A stretch of DNA of 62,227 nt from assembly GCA_963558655.1 (NCBI GenBank), contig CAUWHJ010000018.1, positions 1 to 62,227 on the forward strand, read 5' to 3'. How positions within the stretch are numbered: position 1 is the first letter of the stretch; each line of letters starts with the position of its first letter. Below the pieces are notes generated by a model, which was not told where the DNA came from, did not search any database, and was given only the letters and a program-made list of their open reading frames with translations. Position numbers and translations under genes: made by a program. Shown piece by piece: positions 40,494 to 48,624 of the stretch. This stretch comes from UMGS1590 sp963558655 (GTDB lineage Bacteria > Bacillota > Peptococcia > Peptococcales > Peptococcaceae).

Positions 40494-42428
40494 TCAACGA
40501 ACCGTGGTGCCGGAAGCGATGGCATCGCTTGCAACTGTGAGCACTTCAAGGGCGCTGTCGTCCTCAGTAGCGGCAGTGAGAATCATGCCGCGGCTTTCGA
40601 TGCCACGAATTTTCTTTGGTGCCAAGTTGGCGATGATGACGAGTTTCTTGCCGATGAGGGCGGCTGGGTCATCGTAGAATTTGCGAATGCCACTGACGAT
40701 GGTGCGTTCTTCGCCGCCGACATCAAGGGTGAATTGAAGCAGTTTGTCGGCCTTTTTGACAGGCTGGCAATCTTTAACAACAGCCACACGCAAATCAAGT
40801 TTGCTAAAATCATCAAAGGTGATTTCATCTTTGAATTGTACCTTTGCCGTTTCTTTTTTTGGTTCTTCTTTGATTTCAATGGATGCTGGATCGATACGAG
40901 GGAAGAGCGGTTCGCCTTTGGTGACTTTGCAGCCGGCTGGTGTCATCGCCCAAGTGGTGGCATCTGCCCAGGTGGCTTTTGTTAAATCCACGCCGAGTTG
41001 TTCAGAAACACGAGGTGCCAGTGTTGGCATAAATGGTTTCAGAAGAATGGTTGTGATACGGCAGATTTCGGCGAGGTTATAGAGCACGGTCATCAAGCGC
41101 GCATGGTATTTGTCATCTTTAGCGAGAATCCATGGGGTAGTTTCGTCGATGTACTTGTTTGCACGACCAATGAGCGCAAAAATACGGCTCAAAGCAGCAG
41201 GGAAGTTGAGCTTATCAAGTTCAAGTGCCACCTGAGCAGGCAAGGTCACAGCCATTTGCACAAGGTCTTCGTCGATGACTTCTTCTTGTTCAGGTGCAGG
41301 CATGATGCCGCCGCAGTATTTGTCAATCATAGATACGGTACGGCTGACAAGGTTGCCATAGTCATTGGCAAGGTCGTTGTTGTAACGAGTGATGAAAAGT
41401 TCTTCGGTATAATTGCCGTCTTGCCCCATTGGAATATCACGCAGGAGATAGTAACGCACAGCATCGACTCCATATTTGTCGATGAGCTTGAATGGGTCAA
41501 CAACATTGCCCTTTGATTTACTCATTTTACCGCCATCAGAAAGCACCCAACCGTGACCAAAAACCTGCTTTGGCAGTGGAATACCGGCTGCAAGCAGAAT
41601 GGTAGGCCAGATGACGGCGTGGAAACGGGCAATGTCCTTACCAACGAGGTGGACATTGGCTGGCCAGAATTTCTGATAGAGGCTGTCGTCATCGCTTCCC
41701 CAGCCAAGAGCGGTAATATAGTTGGAGAGGGCATCAAACCACACATAAATGACGTGCTTTTCGTCAATCGGCACAGGAATACCCCAGTTGAAGGTGGAGC
41801 GGGAAATGCAGAGGTCTTCAAGCCCGCCTTTGATGAAGTTGACCATTTCATTGCGGCGGCTTTCCGGCATAATGAAATTTGGATGGTCGTCGATATACTG
41901 AAGCAACTCATCTTGGTAGTTGCTCATCTTGAAGAAATAGCTTTCTTCTGAGAGAATTTCTGTTTTCTTGCCACAATCAGGGCAATGGTCCCCGTCAACC
42001 AACTGCAAATCGGTGAAGAAAGCTTCGCAGCTGGTGCAGTAATGGCCGCTGTACGAGGCTTTATAGATGTCGCCTTTTTCGTAGATGATTTTGAAAAGTT
42101 TCTGCACCGCTTTGACATGGTAATCATCAGTGGTGCGGATAAATTTATCGTAATCAATGTGGAGTGCCTGCCAGAGATTTTTGAATCCGCCAGGCCCTTC
42201 GACGATTTCGTCCACATATTGCTTTGGTGTCATACCGGCGGCTTCGGCGGCACGCTGGATTTTCATGCCGTGTTCATCACTGCCGGTCAGGAAAAACGTA
42301 TCAACGCCGCGCATTTTTTTGTAGCGGGCAGCGGTGTCGGCGAGCACCGTGCTATACGCATTGCCGATATGCAGCTTGGCACTTGGGTAATAAATTGGTG
42401 TAGTAATATAGAAGGTATCGTTGCTCAT
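40494..42428 (-). CDS. metG: Methionyl-tRNA synthetase with C-terminal tRNA-binding domain
   Basis: A 644-residue class I synthetase. Signature 1 is YYPSAKLHIGNAYS (HIGN) and signature 2 KMSKSKGNVVDP. The zinc knuckle is CTSCEAFF and CPDCGKKTE. The C-terminal 110 residues (FDDFSKLDLRVAVVKDC onward) form the dimerising, tRNA-binding OB fold (Trbp111-like). It is followed by tatD on the same transcript. A short leader hairpin, not a T-box, lies before its start. Confidence 0.96.
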   Translation of the reverse strand: MSNDTFYITTPIYYPSAKLHIGNAYSTVLADTAARYKKMRGVDTFFLTGSDEHGMKIQRAAEAAGMTPKQYVDEIVEGPGGFKNLWQALHIDYDKFIRTTDDYHVKAVQKLFKIIYEKGDIYKASYSGHYCTSCEAFFTDLQLVDGDHCPDCGKKTEILSEESYFFKMSNYQDELLQYIDDHPNFIMPESRRNEMVNFIKGGLEDLCISRSTFNWGIPVPIDEKHVIYVWFDALSNYITALGWGSDDDSLYQKFWPANVHLVGKDIARFHAVIWPTILLAAGIPLPKQVFGHGWVLSDGGKMSKSKGNVVDPFKLIDKYGVDAVRYYLLRDIPMGQDGNYTEELFITRYNNDLANDYGNLVSRTVSMIDKYCGGIMPAPEQEEVIDEDLVQMAVTLPAQVALELDKLNFPAALSRIFALIGRANKYIDETTPWILAKDDKYHARLMTVLYNLAEICRITTILLKPFMPTLAPRVSEQLGVDLTKATWADATTWAMTPAGCKVTKGEPLFPRIDPASIEIKEEPKKETAKVQFKDEITFDDFSKLDLRVAVVKDCQPVKKADKLLQFTLDVGGEERTIVSGIRKFYDDPAALIGKKLVIIANLAPKKIRGIESRGMILTAATEDDSALEVLTVASDAIASGTTVR

Positions 42429-42450
42429 GGTAAGCCTCCTCTGATGAATG

Positions 42451-42475
42451 AAAAACGCCCGTCAAGGCAGGCGTT
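42451..42475 (-). terminator. Short hairpin with T tract in the metG leader (possible attenuator)
   Basis: On the minus strand AACGCC and GGGCGTT pair around a small bulged loop and are followed by five T, between the promoter and the metG ribosome site. The leader of about 80 bases is too short for a T-box. Partial termination is plausible. Confidence 0.5.
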
Positions 42476-42515
42476 GTTGATGAATAACGTGGGCTGCTAT
42501 ATAAACCCAACATTA

Positions 42516-42544
42516 AGTATAGAACGGGGGCGGTGGCTTGTCAA
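42516..42544 (-). promoter_or_regulatory. Promoter of metG-tatD
   Basis: On the minus strand TTGACA (42544-42539), 17 bases, TATACT (42521-42516). Near-consensus. Confidence 0.9.
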
Positions 42545-42592
42545 TCGCTTGTTGTTTACTGATAGAAGCGAAAAATGGACCGTTTGAAAATT

Positions 42593-42634
42593 GATTTTTC
42601 CGGTGTAAACGCGAGGAGCGCTGGCGGAAAAATC
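42593..42634. repeat. 10-bp perfect inverted repeat between divergent promoters
   Basis: GATTTTTCCG (42593-42602) and CGGAAAAATC (42625-42634) are exact inverted copies. Inside, CGC/GCG can form a nested stem. It lies upstream of both the metG promoter (leftward) and the 42734 operon promoter (rightward). No T tract follows in the plus direction beyond the stem itself. Confidence 0.65.
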
Positions 42635-42655
42635 GTTGTTATCGGCTTTCTTTCT

Positions 42656-42684
42656 TTGACGCGCTCAAGCGAATACGCTATACT
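42656..42684 (+). promoter_or_regulatory. Promoter of the DUF695-NUDIX-pncB operon
   Basis: TTGACG (42656-42661), 17 bases, TATACT (42679-42684). Confidence 0.88.
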
Positions 42685-42733
42685 GTAAGTATTACAATTT
42701 TTCAATAATCAATAAGATAGAGAGAGGTTTCCG

Positions 42734-43588
42734 ATGGAAGATTTAGATAAAGAGATTAGAAGTAAGATTGAATTTACCTTTGCCGATGATGAAGCAGAAC
42801 GCAACCCTGCGCTTGAGATTCCACCACACTATGAACTTTATGTGACAAGTATGGACGATGGACGTGCATTGGTGAATGTGGATCTGGCCATTGCAGAAAA
42901 AGCACCAATTCCGCAGCTGCATTGGCTGATGGGGATTCAGATGGAATTCCTTGATCCAGACATTGATGGCTTTTATAAGGAAGAAGAGGAAGAAAAAATC
43001 CTCGAAATTCAAGATTACATCGTAAAGGTGATGGATGAAGAAGCGCGTGCGCGTTTTGTTGGCTCGGTGACGTATGCTGGCACGCGTATGTTTTATTTCT
43101 ATGGGCCAGATGTGGAATATCTGGCACCGCTTGTGGGTAAGATTTCTTCAGAATACAGCGATTACGACTTTAACTACATGAGTGATAACGATGGCAGCTG
43201 GCGTTTCTTCTTTGATGCTATTTATCCAACAGAGATTGATATGGCACATATTCGTAACCGTTACATGGTGCAAAACCTGAAAGAAGCAGGCATTGATATC
43301 AATCATGAGTACAGTGTGTACTATTATTTCTATTTTCAGGACGGTGCTACGCGTGCGCGTGTGGCTACGCAACTGCAAATTCTCGGGTATGAAGTGATTG
43401 ACGACCATCTTTACGAAGAAGAGCTGGAACCGATGAGTTTGGGGCTGAAAATGCTGAACAAGCACGATCTTACATTGATGACGCTGACCGAGAAAACCTA
43501 CGAATGTTTTGAAGCCATCGAAGAAGGTATCGGCGTATTTGACGGTTGGGAATTGGCACCAACAGAAGATACCGATGCATGGATTTAA
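42734..43588 (+). CDS. DUF695 / RraB-like protein
   Basis: A 284-residue acidic cytosolic protein. The first two thirds resemble DUF695 (a WLMGIQMEFLD block and the ending DNDGSWRFFFDAIYPTE). The last 90 residues, around YYYFYFQDGATRARVATQLQILGYEV, resemble RraB, a regulator of ribonuclease activity. No catalytic motif is evident. It begins the operon with NUDIX and pncB genes, but a link to NAD metabolism is not shown by the sequence. Confidence 0.65.
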   Translation: MEDLDKEIRSKIEFTFADDEAERNPALEIPPHYELYVTSMDDGRALVNVDLAIAEKAPIPQLHWLMGIQMEFLDPDIDGFYKEEEEEKILEIQDYIVKVMDEEARARFVGSVTYAGTRMFYFYGPDVEYLAPLVGKISSEYSDYDFNYMSDNDGSWRFFFDAIYPTEIDMAHIRNRYMVQNLKEAGIDINHEYSVYYYFYFQDGATRARVATQLQILGYEVIDDHLYEEELEPMSLGLKMLNKHDLTLMTLTEKTYECFEAIEEGIGVFDGWELAPTEDTDAWI

Positions 43589-43602
43589 GCGAGGTGGAAT
43601 AC

Positions 43603-44490
43603 ATGAAATTGAGCGAGGACGATCGCCTTTTTTGCGAACACTACGATGATAGTAAGTATTGGCATCCCTCTCTGACAGCAGACAGTGCCGTTTTTCGTGC
43701 GTTGGATACGCCTGAGAATCAGACAAAAAAATATCCGCAGCGCAAACTCGAAATTCTTTTGGTGAAGCGTGGTCGCTCACCTTATGCCGGTGGCTGGGCG
43801 TTGCCTGGCGGTTTTTTACAGCAAGATGAAACCCTTGCTGCGTGTGCAGCCAGAGAATGTTACGAAGAAACCGGCTTGCAGCCAAAGTATCAGGGGGATG
43901 TGGCGACTTTTAGTCGTGTTGATCGTGATCCACGTACACGCATCATTACGCAGTGCTTTTTAGCATTGGTGCCTTATGGCGATGAAGGCGCGGTGCAAGC
44001 AGCAGATGATGCTGCCGAAGCAGCGTGGTTTGAAGTGTCTATGGGCATGGAAAATCTTTCCCCAAGCCATTATCGTTGCCATTTATGTTTACAACATAAC
44101 GACATTGTTATAAGTGGCAGCGTGGATTTATTAGCAGATGAACAAGGTTCCTGGCGGCGTGAAGTGCATGAAGATGCCGAGCTTTTGGCGTTCGATCATC
44201 TGGAAATGATTTGCTGTGCAGTGGAAAGTTTGCGTACCAAGCTCTACCGCACGCCGATTGCTTTTCAATGGGTGCCGGAGCGTTTTCGCATTGCTGATTT
44301 GCAGGGCGTGTTTGAAGCGGTTATTGGGCAGGAGTTGTTGCGAACAACCTTTTTTGAGCATGTGAAACCGCTCATTCGTCGTTGTGAAAACCAAACAGAA
44401 AACGTTAGTGTGTTGGATCAAATATATGAAATGAACAACGACTATTGTCTGGAAGATGGATTATCTGCCATTGAATTATGGCGTTTTTGA
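43603..44490 (+). CDS. NUDIX hydrolase with C-terminal winged-helix-like domain (NrtR-like)
   Basis: A 295-residue protein. The NUDIX domain (about residues 40-170) has a complete Nudix box from GGFLQQDETL to RECYEETGL (GX5EX7REUXEEXGU). The C-terminal 110 residues (KLYRTPIAFQWVPERFRIADLQGVFEAV) resemble the winged helix of NrtR, the NAD-metabolism repressor, and of some ADP-ribose pyrophosphatases. The neighbouring pncB, 12 bases downstream, supports a role in NAD salvage control. An intact Nudix box suggests it may also be an active enzyme. ATG 43603 follows GCGAGGTGG. Confidence 0.82.
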   Translation: MKLSEDDRLFCEHYDDSKYWHPSLTADSAVFRALDTPENQTKKYPQRKLEILLVKRGRSPYAGGWALPGGFLQQDETLAACAARECYEETGLQPKYQGDVATFSRVDRDPRTRIITQCFLALVPYGDEGAVQAADDAAEAAWFEVSMGMENLSPSHYRCHLCLQHNDIVISGSVDLLADEQGSWRREVHEDAELLAFDHLEMICCAVESLRTKLYRTPIAFQWVPERFRIADLQGVFEAVIGQELLRTTFFEHVKPLIRRCENQTENVSVLDQIYEMNNDYCLEDGLSAIELWRF

Positions 44491-44502
44491 GGGGATAACA
44501 CT

Positions 44503-45996
44503 ATGGATGAGCGAAATTTAACACTGTTGACCGATTTTTATGAGCTAACCATGGGCAATGGCTATTTTATTAACGGGTTACAGGACAAGATCGTGTATTT
44601 CGATATGTTTTTCCGCGAAATTCCAGATGGTGGCGGTTTTGTCATCATGGCTGGATTGGAGCAGCTGATTGATTATCTGAATAAGCTGCATTTTACGGAT
44701 GCGGATATCGAATTTTTGCGGTCAAAGAATATGTTTGATGAAGGCTTTCTTGAGTATCTGCGTACCTTCAAGTTTGAATGTGATGTATGGGCTGTGCCGG
44801 AGGGGCGGCCAGTCTTTCCTCATGAGCCATTGGTAACGGTGCGTGGACCAGTGATTCAGGCACAGTTTCTGGAAACAATGCTGCTTTTAACCATTAACCA
44901 TCAATGTCTGATTGCTACGAAAGCCAATCGCATTGTGCGTGCAGCGAAGGGCCGTTCGGTGATGGAATTTGGTTCTCGCCGCGCGCAAGGCCCGGATGCA
45001 GCCAATTATGGCGCACGTGCGGCTTATATTGGCGGCGTTGCAGGGTCGGCGGATACTGCTGCCGACCGCGATTATGGTGTGCCTGCGCTAGGCACCATGG
45101 CACATAGTTGGGTGCAGTTGTTTAACGATGAAGAAAAAGCGTTTCGCCTTTATGCGGAAGCCTATCCACAAGCGTGCACGCTGCTGATTGATACATACGA
45201 TGTATTGGACAGCGGTCTGCCGAATGCCATTAAGGTGTTCAAAGAAGTGGTTGTGCCAAAAGGTTATCGCCCTGCCGGCGTGCGTATTGACAGCGGTGAT
45301 ATTGCTTATCTTTCAAAGCGTGTGCGTGCAGTGTTGGACGCTGAAGGCTTTGAAGATTGCGCGATTGTTGTCAGCGGCGGCTTAGATGAATTTCTTATTC
45401 AGGATTTGCTTGTGCAAGGGGCGAAGATTAACAGCTTTGGTGTAGGGGAGCGATTGATTACTTGCAAAAGTGATCCGGTTTTCGGCGGCGTCTATAAAAT
45501 GGTTGCTGTTGAAGAAGATGGTCTCTTAGCACCACGTATTAAGATCAGTGAAAACATTGGCAAAATCACAACACCGGGCTATAAAATGCCATGGCGTCTT
45601 TTTGACCGTGAAACCAATAAAGCCATCGCCGATCTTGTTATGCTTGCTGATGAAACCATTGATGAAAGCCGTCCGATTGAAATTTTTGATCCAAACGCTG
45701 TTTGGAAACGCAAGACGGTGAAAAATTTCCGTGCAGAACGTTTGCAGGTACCAATTTTTAAGCAGGGCGTGCAGGTGTATGAATGTCCTAGCGTGACAGA
45801 AATTCGTACCTATTGCCAGGCGGAAATTGAAACGCTTTGGGATGAAGTAAAGCGTTTTGAAAATCCACATCACTATTATGTGGACTATTCATCGAGCTTG
45901 TGGAGTATGCGTGAACGTATGCTGATGGAACGCCGCCATGTTATTTCGGAGGACGAGCATCAGTTATTGGAAGATGCCATAGAAGATAAAGCGTAA
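44503..45996 (+). CDS. pncB: Nicotinate phosphoribosyltransferase
   Basis: A 497-residue enzyme joining nicotinate and PRPP to make nicotinate mononucleotide in NAD salvage. It begins LTLLTDFYELTMGNGYF, the family start. EFGSRRAQGPDAA carries the phosphate/PRPP loop with the regulatory His replaced in part, and the middle has GVRIDSGDIAYLSK and FGVGERLIT. Length fits the long bacterial NAPRTase type. It ends the operon started at 42734 and is followed by a strong hairpin. Confidence 0.93.
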   Translation: MDERNLTLLTDFYELTMGNGYFINGLQDKIVYFDMFFREIPDGGGFVIMAGLEQLIDYLNKLHFTDADIEFLRSKNMFDEGFLEYLRTFKFECDVWAVPEGRPVFPHEPLVTVRGPVIQAQFLETMLLLTINHQCLIATKANRIVRAAKGRSVMEFGSRRAQGPDAANYGARAAYIGGVAGSADTAADRDYGVPALGTMAHSWVQLFNDEEKAFRLYAEAYPQACTLLIDTYDVLDSGLPNAIKVFKEVVVPKGYRPAGVRIDSGDIAYLSKRVRAVLDAEGFEDCAIVVSGGLDEFLIQDLLVQGAKINSFGVGERLITCKSDPVFGGVYKMVAVEEDGLLAPRIKISENIGKITTPGYKMPWRLFDRETNKAIADLVMLADETIDESRPIEIFDPNAVWKRKTVKNFRAERLQVPIFKQGVQVYECPSVTEIRTYCQAEIETLWDEVKRFENPHHYYVDYSSSLWSMRERMLMERRHVISEDEHQLLEDAIEDKA

Positions 45997-46001
45997 ATTG
46001 T

Positions 46002-46049
46002 AGGCCTTTCCTGTTTTTCATCATATCATGAAAAGAGGAAGGGCCTTTT
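46002..46049 (+). terminator. Long hairpin terminator after pncB
   Basis: AGGCCTTTCCTGTTTTTCAT (from 46002) pairs with ATGAAAAGAGGAAGGGCCTT, 20 bases per arm with a few mismatches, ending in TTTT. Confidence 0.8.
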
Positions 46050-46095
46050 GATGCAGCTGAGCGTGTTGGCTTATGGTGAAAGAAGGTGAAATTGC

Positions 46096-47793
46096 GTGAG
46101 TGTGCAAGGAAACCATGTGGCAGTGTTGCCGAAGATGGTACAATGGGCAATAGCGTGGCTTTTTATACTTTGCAGCGTGTATGTTGTTAATGCTTTTGTC
46201 GCACTTTTAGGTTTACACGTTTTTTCGGTAACATTGCCGGTTTGCGTTGTTATAAGCCTTGTTGGGCTTTATTGGTTGGCAAAGCGAGAAGGGCGGCCGT
46301 TGTCAAAACGGTTTTTGGTGATAACAGGCCTGGCTTTTATGGCGGCAGTGGTGCTTTTTGGCTATGTTGTGGCGTGGATTTGGGAATACTCCAGCTGGGG
46401 GCGCGGCTTTTACACAGAAGCCATTGTGCGCTTAGCCGATGGTTGGAATCCGATTTATGATGATGCCAGTGCGGTGTCTGAAGCTGTCATGCAATCAGGC
46501 AAAGCCTTATGGTATGTAGATGCAAGCATCTATGCTTTTCTTGGTCATTATGAAATGGCGAAATGCCACACGCTGTTGTTTGCGGTGCCTGCTTTTCTTT
46601 TGACACGCTATACGTTTTTCAAGCTGCTGGGTGGCCACAAATGTGTTGCCACGATGGCTGCACTTTTGTCCTTGGTGAATCCGGTGGCTATTTCACAGCT
46701 CTTCAGTTTTTATGGCGATGCTGTCATGGCATACTGTATTCAATGCTTTTTGCTTTTGGCTTATCTTATTCTTAATGAAGGCTATTTGCATACGGATTTA
46801 TTAGCGGTGTTAGGAGGCATTTGGCTCTTCATTCTCCATAGCCCATCGGGTGGTTTGTGTGCGGCCTTGGTTTTGGGTGCAGCTTTTCTTATCATTGTGG
46901 CGATTTTGTATAAGAAACGTGCCTTGCGCTGGTTATCCATACGTGCTGGCGTTGTGGCGTTGTTTGGCTTCGTCATCCTGGGCTTTAATCCTTTTATCCA
47001 AAATCTTGTTGACAATGGCTCGCTCTTGTGTACGGTGGATTTGGTGTCACCTTCCATGCCGGTTATCTTAGAAGGCAAAACATGGTTTGGACGCTTTATT
47101 TATAGCCTTTTTGCATCGCCAGATGTGGCATCGCTCAATGTGAACACGGTGTTTCAGCAGTTCACAGCGCTTTTCCATTCGGCTTATGCACAGCCAGATG
47201 TGCCGCTTCGTGGTTTTGGATTTATTGGAGGATTGCTCATCATTCTGGCGGTTATCCTTGTTTTCGTTGCGATTTTTCTGCCACGGCGTTCTGTGCGAGA
47301 TGAAAACGCTATTTACCTTGATGATGAAACCATCGATGAAGAAGCTGAAGCATGGCCGGATTATTTGGGGCAGCGCACGGCATTTCTTTGGCTATTATTG
47401 CCGATTTTATTGATAGCGCTCTTTACATCAACCATCTGGTGGGCACGATCGATTGCTGTTTTATGGTTTGCGATACCTTTGGCTGTGGTTGCGCTCAGTA
47501 CACGGCGCAACGATGGCCGTTCGCGGAGCGGAAAAATGTTGTTGCTGCTTGCCTTTTTGAATTGCGCTCTTGTTGCTTTTTCAGCGTTGCCTGCGGCAAA
47601 ACAAAATGGTGATATGCTGGAAGCTCACTGGTTGCGTATGACATCGAGTACAGATTTGCCTTCTGATGAAGATGCACAGCTGCACAATCAGATTGTGACG
47701 CAATTTAAGGCGTGGAACAGTCTCAAGCAACATGGCGAAAAAGAGCGCGAAGCTCAGGCAATATGGACAAAAATTGAAGGGCTGGTTAAATAG
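46096..47793 (+). CDS. Polytopic membrane protein, possibly GT-C glycosyltransferase-like
   Basis: A 565-residue protein with about 11-13 hydrophobic helices. Between helices 2 and 4 is a loop with WEYSSWGRGFYTEAIVRLAD and DDASAVSEAVMQSGKA, the kind of acidic periplasmic loop seen in GT-C enzymes and O-antigen/lipid glycosyltransferases. An acidic cytosolic loop (about 400-425) and a final soluble tail of 60 residues follow. I cannot place it in a family. GTG 46096 behind GAAGGTGA is the start. A TTG-started radical-SAM gene follows after 15 bases. Confidence 0.6.
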   Translation: MSVQGNHVAVLPKMVQWAIAWLFILCSVYVVNAFVALLGLHVFSVTLPVCVVISLVGLYWLAKREGRPLSKRFLVITGLAFMAAVVLFGYVVAWIWEYSSWGRGFYTEAIVRLADGWNPIYDDASAVSEAVMQSGKALWYVDASIYAFLGHYEMAKCHTLLFAVPAFLLTRYTFFKLLGGHKCVATMAALLSLVNPVAISQLFSFYGDAVMAYCIQCFLLLAYLILNEGYLHTDLLAVLGGIWLFILHSPSGGLCAALVLGAAFLIIVAILYKKRALRWLSIRAGVVALFGFVILGFNPFIQNLVDNGSLLCTVDLVSPSMPVILEGKTWFGRFIYSLFASPDVASLNVNTVFQQFTALFHSAYAQPDVPLRGFGFIGGLLIILAVILVFVAIFLPRRSVRDENAIYLDDETIDEEAEAWPDYLGQRTAFLWLLLPILLIALFTSTIWWARSIAVLWFAIPLAVVALSTRRNDGRSRSGKMLLLLAFLNCALVAFSALPAAKQNGDMLEAHWLRMTSSTDLPSDEDAQLHNQIVTQFKAWNSLKQHGEKEREAQAIWTKIEGLVK

Positions 47794-47808
47794 AGGAGGA
47801 GACATATT

Positions 47809-48498
47809 TTGAACATTCAAGGATTGCAAAAGCTCACATTGTTGGATTATCCTGAGCACGTTGCTTGCACACTGTTTACTGCTGGTTGTCAGCTGAATTG
47901 TCCTTATTGTCATAACAGCGCGCTGATTGCGGGTCCTTTCGATGAATCGATTCAAGAAACGGATGTCCTGGCTTTTCTAAAAAAACGCCAAGGTTTGCTT
48001 GACGGTGTTTGTGTGAGTGGCGGCGAGCCGTTATTGCAAGCGGATATTGTGCCGTTTTTAGCAAGCGTGAAAGATTTAGGCTACCGTGTTAAGCTGGACA
48101 CCAACGGTGGTTTTCCGGATAAGTTGGAAGAACTGATCGAGCAGGGCTTGGTGGACTATGTGGCAATGGATATTAAAAACAGACCGGAACGTTATGCTGA
48201 AACCTGTGGAGTAGCATCGCTTGACCTTACCCCCTATATACGCAGCTGCAACCTTTTGTTAGAGGGGCGTGTGGGTTATGAATTTCGTACGACCATTGTA
48301 CGAGAATTTCACACATTTGAAGATATTGCAGCCATCGGAAAATGGCTGCAAGGTGCCCAACGATACTATTTACAGAGTTTTGTTGATCGCGATCAGGTGC
48401 GCGATCATTCTCTGTCAGCGCATAATGAAGAGCGTCTGAAAGCAATGCTTGAAGCGGTGCAGCAGTATGTGCCAAATGCAGCTCTGCGCGGTATATAG
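47809..48498 (+). CDS. nrdG: Anaerobic ribonucleotide reductase activase (radical SAM)
   Basis: A 229-residue radical SAM enzyme. The cluster motif is CQLNCPYCHNS (CxxxCxxC), followed by VCVSGGEPLLQ and KLDTNGGFPDKL, typical of glycyl-radical activases. It starts NIQGLQKLTLLDYPEHVACT, as in the NrdG relatives found next to redoxin-dependent NrdD. It would use SAM and an electron to make the glycyl radical on NrdD, the next gene. TTG 47809 follows GAGGAGGAG. No ATG is available nearby. Confidence 0.88.
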   Translation: MNIQGLQKLTLLDYPEHVACTLFTAGCQLNCPYCHNSALIAGPFDESIQETDVLAFLKKRQGLLDGVCVSGGEPLLQADIVPFLASVKDLGYRVKLDTNGGFPDKLEELIEQGLVDYVAMDIKNRPERYAETCGVASLDLTPYIRSCNLLLEGRVGYEFRTTIVREFHTFEDIAAIGKWLQGAQRYYLQSFVDRDQVRDHSLSAHNEERLKAMLEAVQQYVPNAALRGI

Positions 48499-48528
48499 TA
48501 GGGGTGTTGGGGCTTATAACAATAAAAA

Positions 48529-48544
48529 CAACAATATATAGTGC
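48529..48544. promoter_or_regulatory. Candidate NrdR box
   Basis: CAACAATATATAGTGC matches 13 of 16 positions of the NrdR consensus (ACACWATATATAGTGT). A weaker partial copy (TATATAGT at 492-499 of the 48 kb block) lies 43 bases upstream, about four helical turns, and overlaps the nrdG stop. NrdR is the ATP/dATP-sensing repressor of ribonucleotide reductase genes. Confidence 0.65.
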
Positions 48545-48579
48545 TGGGCGTTGACAGCCCAGCTTTTGTTTGCTATCAT
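48543..48579 (+). promoter_or_regulatory. nrdD promoter overlapping a terminator-like hairpin
   Basis: TTGACA (48551-48556), 17 bases, TATCAT (48574-48579) form the nrdD promoter. GCTGGGC (48543-48549) and GCCCAGC (48557-48563) enclose the -35 box in a 7-base loop, followed by TTTTG, so the same bases can form a terminator for the nrdG transcript. Confidence 0.75.
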
Positions 48580-48624
48580 AGGAATACATTTATTAAGGCA
48601 ATCAGGAAGAGAGGACTGACATCT

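Noticed and set aside
42429..42545. T-box riboswitch in the metG leader
   Set aside because: The leader is only about 80 bases and lacks the long specifier stem and T-box sequence.
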